Shown here one piece after another: positions 8,766 through 16,140 of a stretch of DNA of 37,714 nt (positions are counted from its first letter, which is position 1; each line of letters begins with the position of its first letter). The position numbers and the translations under genes are program-made. The stretch is from contig CAZFGK010000024.1 in assembly GCA_964518635.1 (NCBI GenBank), forward strand, positions 1-37,714, written 5' to 3'. Origin of the DNA: CAZFGK01 sp964518635 (GTDB lineage: Bacteria > Zixibacteria > MSB-5A5 > GN15 > FEB-12). The notes under the pieces were generated by a model, which searched no databases, had not been told where the DNA came from, and saw only the letters and a program-made list of their open reading frames with translations.

Positions 8766-8889
8766 TCCGTGGCCCGGACATCCTGGCCGGGTTCCTTAAA
8801 GTCCGATTCCTCCGTGGCCCGGACATCCTGGCCGGGTTCCTTAAAGTCCGATTCCTCCGTTGCCCGGCCATCCTGGCCGGGATTCTCCA
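8766..8889. repeat. Tandem 45-bp REP-like repeats upstream of the transposase
   Basis: Units start at 8766, 8811 and 8856; the first two are nearly identical and the third is truncated and diverged. Each carries GGCCCGGACATCCTGGCCGGG-type sequence (GGCCCGGACATCC, then TGGCCGGG), an imperfect palindrome. An inverted copy lies just after the transposase at 9455-9480. Confidence 0.85.
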
Positions 8890-8945
8890 CTCCCTTTTTG
8901 TTTTCACTGACAGTACCTGTCACTCCCCCATGGTATCCTCTCTCC

Positions 8946-9431
8946 ATGCCAAAGCTCCGCCACTACGATCATCTCGGCTCAATCCGTTTCATAACATTCA
9001 GCTGCTACCATTTCCATCCATATCTTTCAACCCCTCAATCGCGTGACATTTTCCTCACGCATCTCCAACTCATGCGGGAACAAACACGCACACTCATTCA
9101 TGGCTACGTCCTCATGCCAGATCATGTTCATCTGGTAGTTAGCCCGCCTATTGACTCAAAGCTTGGCGTAATCATCGGAAAACTGAAACGTGCATCCACT
9201 TATGACCTTCGCACATACTGGCAACTTTCTCACGGCATACCTGTTTGGCAACAACGTGGGTTTGATCATAACTGTCGATCAATTCAGGCCGCTGTAACGA
9301 TTATCAACTACTGTCATCAGAATCCGGTCAGGCGTGGGCTGGTCGCGATTGATACGGATTGGAAATGGTCAAGTGCGAGATGGCATGACGGAAGCGACAG
9401 AGATGGACTACCAATAGATGAGTTGCTTTGA
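8946..9431 (+). CDS. REP-associated tyrosine transposase (RAYT, Y1 family)
   Basis: A 161-residue single-strand-specific HUH transposase of the IS200-like Y1 superfamily. The HUH metal-binding motif is H60-V-H62 in MPDHVHLVV. The family motif NYCHQNPVRRGLV is at about 121-133. Y86 in KRASTYDL is the likely catalytic tyrosine, by position only. RAYTs are domesticated transposases thought to spread or maintain REP palindromes, and this one lies between inverted copies of a candidate REP (8766-8889 and 9455-9480), the expected arrangement. Reading could extend upstream in frame to about 8769, but only through the repeats, so the ATG at 8946 is preferred. TATCCT lies 6 bases before it, without a clear -35 at normal spacing. 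Confidence 0.9.
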   Translation: MPKLRHYDHLGSIRFITFSCYHFHPYLSTPQSRDIFLTHLQLMREQTRTLIHGYVLMPDHVHLVVSPPIDSKLGVIIGKLKRASTYDLRTYWQLSHGIPVWQQRGFDHNCRSIQAAVTIINYCHQNPVRRGLVAIDTDWKWSSARWHDGSDRDGLPIDELL

Positions 9432-9454
9432 AATAACAACGAATTGAACAATAC

Positions 9455-9480
9455 CCCGGCCAGGATGTCCGGGCCACGGA
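9455..9480. repeat. Inverted REP copy downstream of the transposase
   Basis: A 26-base perfect reverse complement of 8766-8791 (TCCGTGGCCCGGACATCC continuing TGGCCGGG). With the upstream copies it brackets the transposase gene. Confidence 0.9.
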
Positions 9481-9602
9481 TCCTAGCATCACAAACAAGC
9501 TCCGTTCGCGTCACCCGCCGTAGCGCCCTCGTCTGCCATTCTTCGGTGCCCCATCCGCTTGCGGTGGGTTTTTCTTGAAAGCCGCTAACCAGAGGCGGCC
9601 CG

Positions 9603-9630
9603 TCCGGGCCACGGATACTAGCATCACACA
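9603..9630. repeat. Partial REP copy
   Basis: Repeats TCCGGGCCACGGAT and the following CTAGCATCACA that also occur at 9469-9496, in the same orientation. Only part of the palindrome is kept. The stretch 9432-9696 otherwise holds no supported gene. Confidence 0.7.
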
Positions 9631-9696
9631 CATAAAATTGTTATCTTTCTTCCCGACAGTCTTGTTCCCCGTCACACGCAACCAAAGGAGCGTGAC

Positions 9697-10086
9697 ATGC
9701 TCAGTTTCTTAGGCAAGTACACCGAACAGGCGTATGCCCTCATGCGCATCATGACCGGATTTCTGTTTCTCTTTCATGGTGCCGGAAAACTGTTTGGACT
9801 CTTCCAGGACGAACCATCTACTCTCTGGACACAAGCGTGGATCGGCGGAGTGATCGAATTCTTCGGCGGAGTACTGGTGATGATCGGATGGCAGACACGA
9901 CTCGCCGCGTTTATTTGCAGCGGAACGATGGCGGTGGCATACATCCAGTTTCATTGGAAATTTCAATTCAGCGAAGCGTTTTTCCCAATAGTAAATCACG
10001 GCGAGATGGCGGTGCTGTATTGCTTTGTCTTTCTGTTCATCGCCTGCAAAGGGGCAGGGAGATGTGGAGTGGAGAAGAGGAGTTGA
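9697..10086 (+). CDS. DoxX family membrane protein
   Basis: A 129-residue integral membrane protein with about four hydrophobic segments, matching the DoxX family in length and in the opening ALMRIMTGFLFLFHGAGKLFG and the later GGVIEFFGGVLVMIGWQTR (each quoted in part: LMRIMTGFLFLFHGAGKLFG; EFFGGVLVMIGW). DoxX proteins are inner-membrane proteins linked to redox or thiosulfate metabolism in some organisms, but most have no assigned role. A strong ribosome-binding site (AAAGGAG, 7 bases before the ATG) supports the start. It is a single gene, convergent with the unknown gene at 10139. Confidence 0.85.
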   Translation: MLSFLGKYTEQAYALMRIMTGFLFLFHGAGKLFGLFQDEPSTLWTQAWIGGVIEFFGGVLVMIGWQTRLAAFICSGTMAVAYIQFHWKFQFSEAFFPIVNHGEMAVLYCFVFLFIACKGAGRCGVEKRS

Positions 10087-10138
10087 TCCAGAGGGCACAT
10101 AAACCAGTTGAGGCAGATGGTAAGTCGTTGACCATCTA

Positions 10139-10780
10139 TCAGAGTCCAAGTGAACCAAGCAAATCAGGTCTACATTCGCTTAGATAGTGCAAAAACATCT
10201 TGTTGGTATCGTACTCAAAGTCATCATATTCTATGACCTCTTGAACATTTGGTATGGCAAGACCAGCATTAACCGCCTCTCTCCAACTATCTTCTGATCT
10301 TCTTGCGAAAGTACCTTCAAACATTCTTCTAATCACATCTGGCTTACAGAAGCCAACTGCAGTACCACACGACGCAAAGTGCCAAGAGGTATTAAGCACG
10401 GATTCAATTGACGCTCTGTAATGCAGTCGAGAAGCCACGTCTATGAAGCTCTTTACTTCACCATGATTCAATAAGTTTGGGAATTCTTTAAAAGTGAATT
10501 CTGATGCGCTAGCGAACTTGAGTTTGTTTTCGTTTTCTAATTGTAAAGCAATATTACGCAAAAAGCTGTCTAATACACTCTCCGGGCCAGTCATGCCTAA
10601 GACTGCATCCGCCACTGTGGCAATTTGTGATTCGTATTTTGCTGCTAATAGTCCGCTACTCAAGAACCAATACTCTGATAAGAACAGACATTGACCGTAA
10701 AAAACATATCGCTTTCCAAGAAACGGTTTCTTAGACATCGACTTGAACTGAGCGGTGGCTATAGTTGTTAGGAAGCTCAT
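10139..10780 (-). CDS. Hypothetical protein, second gene of an unknown pair
   Basis: I do not recognise this 213-residue protein. It has no signal peptide and no obvious membrane segment; the sequence looks like a soluble, mostly helical protein, with an acidic patch near the C-terminus (EYDDFEYD). Several cysteines are present without a clear metal-binding spacing. The DNA is visibly more A/T-rich than lepA or comM, as is its neighbour, which suggests that both were acquired together. It lies 86 bases downstream of the membrane-protein gene at 10867-12111 in the same direction, so co-transcription is plausible. The ATG at 10780 has no good ribosome-binding site; the internal Met at residue 15 is an alternative. 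Confidence 0.7.
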   Translation of the reverse strand: MSFLTTIATAQFKSMSKKPFLGKRYVFYGQCLFLSEYWFLSSGLLAAKYESQIATVADAVLGMTGPESVLDSFLRNIALQLENENKLKFASASEFTFKEFPNLLNHGEVKSFIDVASRLHYRASIESVLNTSWHFASCGTAVGFCKPDVIRRMFEGTFARRSEDSWREAVNAGLAIPNVQEVIEYDDFEYDTNKMFLHYLSECRPDLLGSLGL

Positions 10781-10866
10781 GACTTCACGATGCGGTCGCC
10801 TTTACTTAGTATGTGAACACCGAAAGCATCTGTGGCCAAACAGCGACATTCGGTCACTCCTGCTCT

Positions 10867-12111
10867 CTAGAGATCTGGATACTGGTTCATCCGAACACCA
10901 ATCTGACCTTGGTACTTGAATTCGCCTAGCAGTTTTTCAGGGAGAGGATTTGAAATAAACTCTCCATTATTTTTCGAATAGTATTTGTCCAATGTACCGC
11001 ATGGGACTACTGCATAGTGTAGGACGTGTTCTGGGCTACCCGAAAGACCTCTTTTCAGTATTTTTCTTGGACAGTAACAAACCAAAAAGTCTGCCACATC
11101 CGCCAACTCAGACGCTTTGTGCTCATCATATACAGTTGCCAAAACGAAATCGTCCCTGTGAATAATTGGCAACCTAGCACGATTGTTCAAAATTGGCGAT
11201 TCAACCAGCAAATAGCCATACGGCTTGAAAAAGCTCTGTGCCTTTACTCGGTTTTCTGAATCAATTGTTGTCCCATTTCTATCAAACTCGATGACAATGA
11301 AGACATGATTCAATATATCCGCCCATGAAATTTCCCGTCCAATCTCAGGTACGAGAACTCGTGGATCGAGCCCCGTGGCATTGATGAACTGTTTTCTCTG
11401 AAGTTCCTGTGCTTCTGAGACTATTTTAACGACGGCCTCTTGATTTCCATCTTGCATCAGTTTTTGAACCGAAATGTATTGCAATTTAGTCAATCCGGTT
11501 TCCTCGACAGCTTTCCTGAATGCATCTTCGATTTTCGCCAATCTAAAAAGCAAGGAGACTACCCAAAAGTGTGCAATGAAGTTGACTACTCTTACGATGT
11601 TGATTCCTAAGTTACCTGCATTCTCAGAAGAAAAACCCGAATCACTTCTGGCTTGATTCAAGACTAACAGAATAGCTGCTGAAGTAAGAAGCGCAATCGA
11701 TTCCAATTTCCACGACGGCCAAATACTGATCGTGGCGAATACATAGTACATTGTTGTAAGTAGGAACGAAAGCAGCGCCAACGAAGGATAAATGGAAGCA
11801 CCGTCAATTACATTAGTCCCAGATGCTATTACTGCCAGTATGTAAGAGAGGATTCCAATTATTGCGACACTTCTAAGTTTCCATGACTTCGGAAATCTTG
11901 GTTCCTCTATGTTCTCATCATGATTTCGCTTTTGAGTCAACGAATTCATTGAATTTGCATTCTCCAGTACAATGGACTGTCCGCGTTCCTTTAGCACTGT
12001 AGCTAGTGAATCACGTGCAATATCTGTGAGGTCTTCGAGCCATAGTTCTTTGAGATGATTCGTTGTCAAGGTGCGATAGTGCTTTAGAAAGTCGTCACCC
12101 GTGTAGTTCAC
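10867..12111 (-). CDS. Hypothetical membrane protein with N-terminal helical motif
   Basis: A 414-residue protein of unknown function. The first about 45 residues (DLTDIARDSLATVLKERG in particular) resemble a short helical motif seen at the N-terminus of assorted bacterial membrane proteins, of the form 'ELxxLTxxAxxxLxxELxxRG'. Four hydrophobic segments follow at about 80-100, 108-130, 135-152 and 168-190, then a soluble C-terminal domain of about 200 residues. The start is a GTG at 12111, supported by AGGA six bases upstream. The gene is A/T-rich compared with its neighbours. With the gene at 10139 it forms a two-gene minus-strand island between the REP/DoxX region and comM. No known defence, toxin or transport domain is recognised. 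Confidence 0.8.
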   Translation of the reverse strand: MNYTGDDFLKHYRTLTTNHLKELWLEDLTDIARDSLATVLKERGQSIVLENANSMNSLTQKRNHDENIEEPRFPKSWKLRSVAIIGILSYILAVIASGTNVIDGASIYPSLALLSFLLTTMYYVFATISIWPSWKLESIALLTSAAILLVLNQARSDSGFSSENAGNLGINIVRVVNFIAHFWVVSLLFRLAKIEDAFRKAVEETGLTKLQYISVQKLMQDGNQEAVVKIVSEAQELQRKQFINATGLDPRVLVPEIGREISWADILNHVFIVIEFDRNGTTIDSENRVKAQSFFKPYGYLLVESPILNNRARLPIIHRDDFVLATVYDEHKASELADVADFLVCYCPRKILKRGLSGSPEHVLHYAVVPCGTLDKYYSKNNGEFISNPLPEKLLGEFKYQGQIGVRMNQYPDL

Positions 12112-12230
12112 GTTTGTTCCTATCCACTTCTCTTACTTAATGCGGCTACTCTATTGGAGCGCGATGTACCTCTCCACTCCAAATTGCACATGCCTATATA
12201 CTCAAGACGTTCGAAAACTCCAATCCCCCC

Positions 12231-13769
12231 CTACAACCACAAGCTCCGATCCAACGTCCGGTACTGCACTGACTCCGCCACATGAGACATCTCGATCTTT
12301 TCACTCCCCACCAGATCAGCAATGGTGCGTGCGACTTTCAGAATGCGGTCATACGCTCTCGCCGAAAGCCCCATCTTCTGAATCGCGGCAGACAAGAGCG
12401 TCTGCGACTGATTATCAATCGGGCAATATTTTCGAATATCCCGCGAGTCCATCTGGGCATTGCTGTAAATCCCCGTCTCACTTGCAAAACGACTAAGTTG
12501 AATCAATCGCGCAGCATTCACACGGGCGCGAATAATATCAGATGACTCCCCCGACTCGCCGGAGGATAAGTCCTTGAACTTCACCGATGGTACCGTCACA
12601 TGAATATCAATACGATCCAGTAGCGGCCCGGATATCTTGTTCATATACCGCTGAATCTCCCCCGATGTACAATTGCAGGTATGATTCGGATCACCGTGAT
12701 AGCCGCACGGACAGGGATTCATCGACGCAATCAGCATGAAACTAGCCGGGTAGGTGATGGTCGAGTTGGCGCGGGAGATTGTCACATTCCGGTCTTCCAT
12801 CGGCTGACGAAGCATCTCAAGAATCTCTTTCTTGAACTCCGGCAATTCGTCGAGGAAGAGCACACCGTTGTGTGAAAGGGACACCTCTCCAGGTTTCGGG
12901 ATCGACCCTCCGCCAACCAGCCCGGCGTAGGAAATCGTGTGATGCGGCGAACGGAACGGACGTGTGGCAACGAGATTGTCTTCGCCGACCAGACGCCCGG
13001 CGACACTATGTATCTTGGTGGTTTCGAGCGCTTCGCTGAGTGTCATGTCAGGCAATACAGTCGCCATCCGGCGCGCGAGCATCGTCTTGCCGGAACCGGG
13101 GGGACCAACCATGATCAGATTATGCCCTCCTGCGGCGGCGACTTCGAGGGCACGTTTGGCCGACTCCTGCCCTTTGACATCGGAGAAATCAGTCGTGTAA
13201 CGATTCGATTGCTGAAAAAGATCAGTCAGTTCTATCTTAAAAGGAGAGAGAGTTGATTCGTCTTCGAGAAACGCGATCGTCTCCCGAAGTGACTGCACCG
13301 GATAGACCGGCAGTGTCGCGGCCATCGCTGCTTCCCGAGCATTCTCTTTCGGGACGAGCATCCCGCGAAGCCCATTCCCCGCCTTGAAATTCATCGCCAT
13401 TGGCAAGATCCCCGGCACCGGTCGAAGGGTGCCATCAAGGGAGAGCTCCCCGAGCAGCACATATTCATCAAATCGCTCCCGCAACACTTGTCCGGTGGCG
13501 GCGAGTATGCCGACCGCGATCGGAAGATCAAACGCAGACCCTTCTTTCTTGATATCCGCCGGGGCGAGGTTGATGGTCACTTTCTTTGCCGGAAAGACAA
13601 AGTCTGAGTTCTTGATCGCGGCGGTGACTCGCTCTTTTGACTCCCGCACGGCTCCATCTGGAAGCCCGACGGTCACAAACGCAGGTAACTGCTGCTGGAT
13701 ATCCGACTCAACCTCAACCGCGTAGGCATCCACCCCCAGGGTCGCAGACGAAATCACTTTCGAGAGCAT
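12231..13769 (-). CDS. comM: YifB/ComM family AAA+ Mg-chelatase-like ATPase
   Basis: A 512-residue protein of standard family length. ComM is a hexameric helicase that promotes branch migration during natural transformation; in many non-competent bacteria its role is unclear. An N-terminal Lon-S16-like ChlI domain (about 1-170, with LGVDAYAVEVE and GLPDGAVRESKERV) precedes the AAA+ core: Walker A GPPGSGKT (222-229), Walker B VLFLDELPEF (303-312) and the cysteine-rich NPCPCGYHGDPNHTCNC (351-367). The C-terminal domain has LSARAYDRILKVARTIADL. Reading extends 14 codons further upstream, but the ATG at 13769 matches the family start and has AAGGAG eight to nine bases before it. Its leader contains a strong hairpin (13848-13897). 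Confidence 0.95.
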   Translation of the reverse strand: MLSKVISSATLGVDAYAVEVESDIQQQLPAFVTVGLPDGAVRESKERVTAAIKNSDFVFPAKKVTINLAPADIKKEGSAFDLPIAVGILAATGQVLRERFDEYVLLGELSLDGTLRPVPGILPMAMNFKAGNGLRGMLVPKENAREAAMAATLPVYPVQSLRETIAFLEDESTLSPFKIELTDLFQQSNRYTTDFSDVKGQESAKRALEVAAAGGHNLIMVGPPGSGKTMLARRMATVLPDMTLSEALETTKIHSVAGRLVGEDNLVATRPFRSPHHTISYAGLVGGGSIPKPGEVSLSHNGVLFLDELPEFKKEILEMLRQPMEDRNVTISRANSTITYPASFMLIASMNPCPCGYHGDPNHTCNCTSGEIQRYMNKISGPLLDRIDIHVTVPSVKFKDLSSGESGESSDIIRARVNAARLIQLSRFASETGIYSNAQMDSRDIRKYCPIDNQSQTLLSAAIQKMGLSARAYDRILKVARTIADLVGSEKIEMSHVAESVQYRTLDRSLWL

Positions 13770-13847
13770 GCACTGACTCCTTTTCTTGCCGCAATCTTGC
13801 ACGGCAATCACTTACCTCAGCCCGAAAGTCGTGTTGTGACGATCAAT

Positions 13848-13897
13848 TCCTCCGGTTCGGGCGCGCCCATGACTAATGGGCGACACCCACCGGAGGA
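13848..13897 (-). other. Nested hairpin in the comM leader region
   Basis: The outer stem TCCTCCGG/CCGGAGGA (13848-13855 with 13890-13897) encloses GGG/CCC and then an inner stem GCCCAT/ATGGGC (13865-13870 with 13876-13881) with a five-base loop. No T-run follows on either strand, so it is not a plain terminator. It lies about 80 bases upstream of the comM start. I do not match it to a known riboswitch class. Confidence 0.6.
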
Positions 13898-13916
13898 GGA
13901 CCTCTGCCATCCCGCC

Positions 13917-13940
13917 GACAGTGTAGGGAGTGCCACTGTC
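13917..13940. promoter_or_regulatory. 7-bp inverted repeat upstream of comM
   Basis: GACAGTG (13917-13923) and CACTGTC (13934-13940) are separated by 10 bases. Centred about 160 bases before the comM start, it could be an operator or a small hairpin. No clear promoter elements could be aligned with it. Confidence 0.35.
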
Positions 13941-13970
13941 AGGATTTGTCAGTGAAAATGAAGAAATGGC

Positions 13971-14000
13971 AAAAAAAAGACCCTCGCATTGGCGAGGGTC
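13971..14000 (-). terminator. Rho-independent terminator of the lipoprotein gene
   Basis: Read on the minus strand: GACCCTCGC, loop CAAT, GCGAGGGTC, then a run of eight T. A 9-bp perfect stem, 24 bases after the stop codon of the gene at 14024. Confidence 0.93.
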
Positions 14001-14023
14001 TGAAAAATCGAGAGGAAACGGTC

Positions 14024-14548
14024 TTAGAAAGAGGTCGTATCACGAACCAGCTTGATCAGGCGTGATTCTTCGGCATTTGCCGACGGATTGACCGCAATCT
14101 GCAGGATATAGATGGTATCCGGTCGGGACTGATCAAGACTGAAGAACCCATCCGGGTTTTCATCGGTATTGCAGGGGGAATTACGAAGATTCTGCCCATC
14201 AGAGTTCACCAGAATGGTGATACCAGAGCTCAGATCGTAGATCCCTTTGTTATCGCAGAACTGACGGTCAGTCGCGGTATCAGGTGGGATAGGTGTGTTA
14301 TTGGTGGAATCCCAGAGCATGAGATACTCCTGGCTCTTGAACTGCCATGTGATGTATTGGGAGCGATCTTTGGTCGTATCGATCCCGTTTTTCACCGAGG
14401 TGAATCGATAGATACCGGTATAACGACCAATAAGTGATTCCGGCGGTTCCACGAAAATATCTTCACGGCAACCAACAACAATCCCCACGAGAGCCAGAAC
14501 TGCGAAGAGTCCGGCCAATGACCAAGAGCGAGCGGTGCGAGCAATCAT
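14024..14548 (-). CDS. Small lipoprotein of unknown function
   Basis: A 174-residue predicted lipoprotein. The signal peptide ends in VGIVVGC, a usable lipobox, so the mature protein would begin CREDIF and sit on a membrane. The rest looks like a compact beta-rich domain; I do not recognise the family. Three starts are in frame: a TTG at 14569, an ATG at 14557 and an ATG at 14548. The last is preferred because AAGGGA lies nine bases upstream of it. It is a single gene with its own promoter and terminator, divergent from the TfoX-like gene. Confidence 0.75.
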   Translation of the reverse strand: MIARTARSWSLAGLFAVLALVGIVVGCREDIFVEPPESLIGRYTGIYRFTSVKNGIDTTKDRSQYITWQFKSQEYLMLWDSTNNTPIPPDTATDRQFCDNKGIYDLSSGITILVNSDGQNLRNSPCNTDENPDGFFSLDQSRPDTIYILQIAVNPSANAEESRLIKLVRDTTSF

Positions 14549-14586
14549 CTCAAGCATTCCCTTATCCAAAACATTTCAGTACTCCG

Positions 14587-14616
14587 AGTATATATCCCCC
14601 CAGGCCGAACGCACAA
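14587..14616 (-). promoter_or_regulatory. Predicted promoter of the small lipoprotein gene
   Basis: On the minus strand: TTGTGC (14616-14611), an 18-base spacer, then TATACT (14592-14587). The -35 is poor and the -10 good. It leaves a leader of about 30 bases that includes the AAGGGA ribosome-binding site. Confidence 0.45.
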
Positions 14617-14692
14617 CCGGAAATCGCAATTGGTCAACCAATCGCAGTTCCTGCGGAAAGGGGCTGTCTGGCAGGGGGTTGCAGGGATGTGA

Positions 14693-14722
14693 TTGACCGG
14701 CAGGTAGCTCGTAGGTTATCCT
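14693..14722 (+). promoter_or_regulatory. Predicted promoter for leaderless TfoX-like gene
   Basis: TTGACC (14693-14698), an 18-base spacer, TATCCT (14717-14722), then only five bases to the ATG at 14728. There is no space for a ribosome-binding site downstream of the expected start of transcription. Confidence 0.5.
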
Positions 14723-14727
14723 GGGGT

Positions 14728-15210
14728 ATGGCTGTCTCCAAAGACTATGAACTCTTTCTGGCGGAAACCCTCGCTCATCACGGGAAATTCAGCTTCCGGC
14801 GGATGTTTGGTGGGATCGGAATTTACAGCGGCACCATTATTTTCGCCGTTGTCGACAACGATCAGCTCTTTTTCAGAGTTTCTGCGGAGGATATCCCACG
14901 GTTCGAATCACACGGCATGGGGCCGTTTGCCCCGATCCCGGGCAAACCTCCGATGCGTAGTTATTTTCAGGTGCCGGAAGAGATCCTGAATGATCGGTCT
15001 GAATTACCTCTCTGGATTCATCGTGCCATTCAGGCCGCACTTGATGCAAAGAAGTCAAAGGGTGCGAAAGAGGGCTCGGTTTCAAGAAAAGTGACGATGA
15101 AGAAAAAGGTGATGAAGAAATCGACTGTTACGAAGAAGACTGCAAATAAATCGATCACTACAAAATCATCGAAGAGATCTCACCTTTCAAAACAATCGAC
15201 GAAAAAGTAA
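14728..15210 (+). CDS. TfoX N-terminal domain protein with lysine-rich tail
   Basis: A 160-residue protein. Residues 1-100 match the TfoX N-terminal domain (FRRMFGGIGIYSG, DNDQLFFRVS, and the PMRSYFQVPEE region). Full-length TfoX/Sxy regulates competence genes in gamma-proteobacteria, but the isolated N-terminal domain is widespread and its function is mostly unknown. Residues 110-160 form a Lys/Ser/Thr-rich tail (KKKVMKKSTVTKK and similar), which looks disordered and could bind nucleic acid. Reading extends upstream in frame to 14434 but only through the divergent lipoprotein gene, so the ATG at 14728 is chosen. comM, another competence-linked gene, is nearby; that may be coincidence. Confidence 0.85.
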   Translation: MAVSKDYELFLAETLAHHGKFSFRRMFGGIGIYSGTIIFAVVDNDQLFFRVSAEDIPRFESHGMGPFAPIPGKPPMRSYFQVPEEILNDRSELPLWIHRAIQAALDAKKSKGAKEGSVSRKVTMKKKVMKKSTVTKKTANKSITTKSSKRSHLSKQSTKK

Positions 15211-15222
15211 TCAACTGCTGTG

Positions 15223-15642
15223 TCACTTTGACGCACTCGGCACCAGCTTGAATCCAGCATTCACCCAGGCAATCACCCCACCGACCACATTCAAGACTCG
15301 TGGGAAACCATTGGCAAGAAGCAGCTCGGTTGTATAGGCCGAGCGACGACCGCTTCTGCAGATACAATAGACCGTTCGATTTTTGAACGGGCTAATTTCA
15401 CCGAGCCGATATTCCAGTTCATCGTGCGAGATTACCAGATCAGTTTCGGCGACATGGGCAGCATGAAATTCCTCTTCGGTGCGGACATCAATCAGAAACC
15501 AATCACGTTTGTCTGATTTATCCTGAATGATCTCCGCAAGAGGGCGGACAAGAATTTCCGGAGTCGGTCGTTCGAACTCGTTCACAGATTTGAAGAGAAG
15601 GGAAAAGCTACGTAGTTGCTGGAGAATCCGTCGCAGAAGCAT
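15223..15642 (-). CDS. Rhodanese-like domain protein
   Basis: A 139-residue protein with one rhodanese domain (about 28-135). The active-site loop is CRSGRRS, with the cysteine positioned to carry a persulfide. Such single-domain proteins move sulfane sulfur or act as sulfur carriers; the partner is unknown. WFLIDVRTEEEFHAAHV and NVVGGVIAWVNAG are typical flanking motifs. The first 25 or so residues are a basic, hydrophobic extension that could be a membrane-attached helix. A TTG at 15654 is an alternative start, but the ATG at 15642 is simpler. It is the last gene of a probable three-gene minus-strand operon with a lipoprotein and a PorV-like protein. Confidence 0.85.
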   Translation of the reverse strand: MLLRRILQQLRSFSLLFKSVNEFERPTPEILVRPLAEIIQDKSDKRDWFLIDVRTEEEFHAAHVAETDLVISHDELEYRLGEISPFKNRTVYCICRSGRRSAYTTELLLANGFPRVLNVVGGVIAWVNAGFKLVPSASK

Positions 15643-15678
15643 AAGAACACGCAACGCTGCAAGTGAATCTCCGGAATG

Positions 15679-16140
15679 CTAGGACTCAATTGTTTTGAAA
15701 CTATAGATGCGCCATTTACCGAGCACCTTGTGGACACCAAACTTCGTCTGGTATGCCTGTCCGGACTGTTTATCCTGAAAAAGGACAGTCACAAACGCAG
15801 TGCTGTCGACCATCTCACTTGCACCAATGGTCCGCTGATAGGAGAACCAACGACGTTTGGTCTCACCATTTTTGGTCAGATCGGCGAAAATTTCAAGCGG
15901 TGAATGAAAGACACGCGGTTCACTTCCCGAAAGGGCATAGTCACTGGAACCCGCTTTCATAAGGGAGGCGAGATCAAGAATGCGAGCCAGTTGGGCTTCA
16001 TCATCTCGTTCCATTGCGCCAAAGAGTGCAATCACGACCTCTTTTGGGTCATTGAGTTCAGCTGATGGATTGCAACCGATCATCAGGGCAATCGCTATCA
16101 ACGCGACTGAAAAGGAAAGTAGAATGCGACGTACGAACAT
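15679..16140 (-). CDS. Lipoprotein with NTF2-like/DUF4878-type fold
   Basis: A 153-residue predicted lipoprotein. The signal peptide ends in ALMIGC. The mature part (PKEVVIALFGAMERDDEAQLARIL early, GKWRIYSF late; quoted in part as EVVIALFGAMERDD) resembles the DUF4878/NTF2-like domains common in lipoproteins. Its start codon overlaps the stop codon of the PorV-like gene by one base (TAATG), strong evidence of translational coupling. The ligand and role are unknown. Confidence 0.8.
   Translation of the reverse strand: MFVRRILLSFSVALIAIALMIGCNPSAELNDPKEVVIALFGAMERDDEAQLARILDLASLMKAGSSDYALSGSEPRVFHSPLEIFADLTKNGETKRRWFSYQRTIGASEMVDSTAFVTVLFQDKQSGQAYQTKFGVHKVLGKWRIYSFKTIES

Noticed and set aside
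8766..8889. Possible short CRISPR array
   Set aside because: Three adjacent 45-bp units have no unique spacers between them, and the palindrome is repeated in inverted form after the transposase.
8769..8945. In-frame upstream extension of the transposase
   Set aside because: It only translates the 45-bp repeats, which stay open because the unit is a multiple of three; family proteins start at the ATG at 8946.
8753..8947. Minus-strand frame across the REP repeats
   Set aside because: Product is three copies of the repeat translated; no start signal and no known protein.
13848..13897. Known riboswitch class upstream of comM
   Set aside because: I compared it from memory with c-di-GMP, fluoride, SAM, SAH and guanidine consensus features and none fitted, so it is only listed as an unassigned structure.
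14434..14727. In-frame upstream extension of the TfoX-like protein
   Set aside because: It overlaps the divergent lipoprotein gene and its promoter and shows no similarity to the family.
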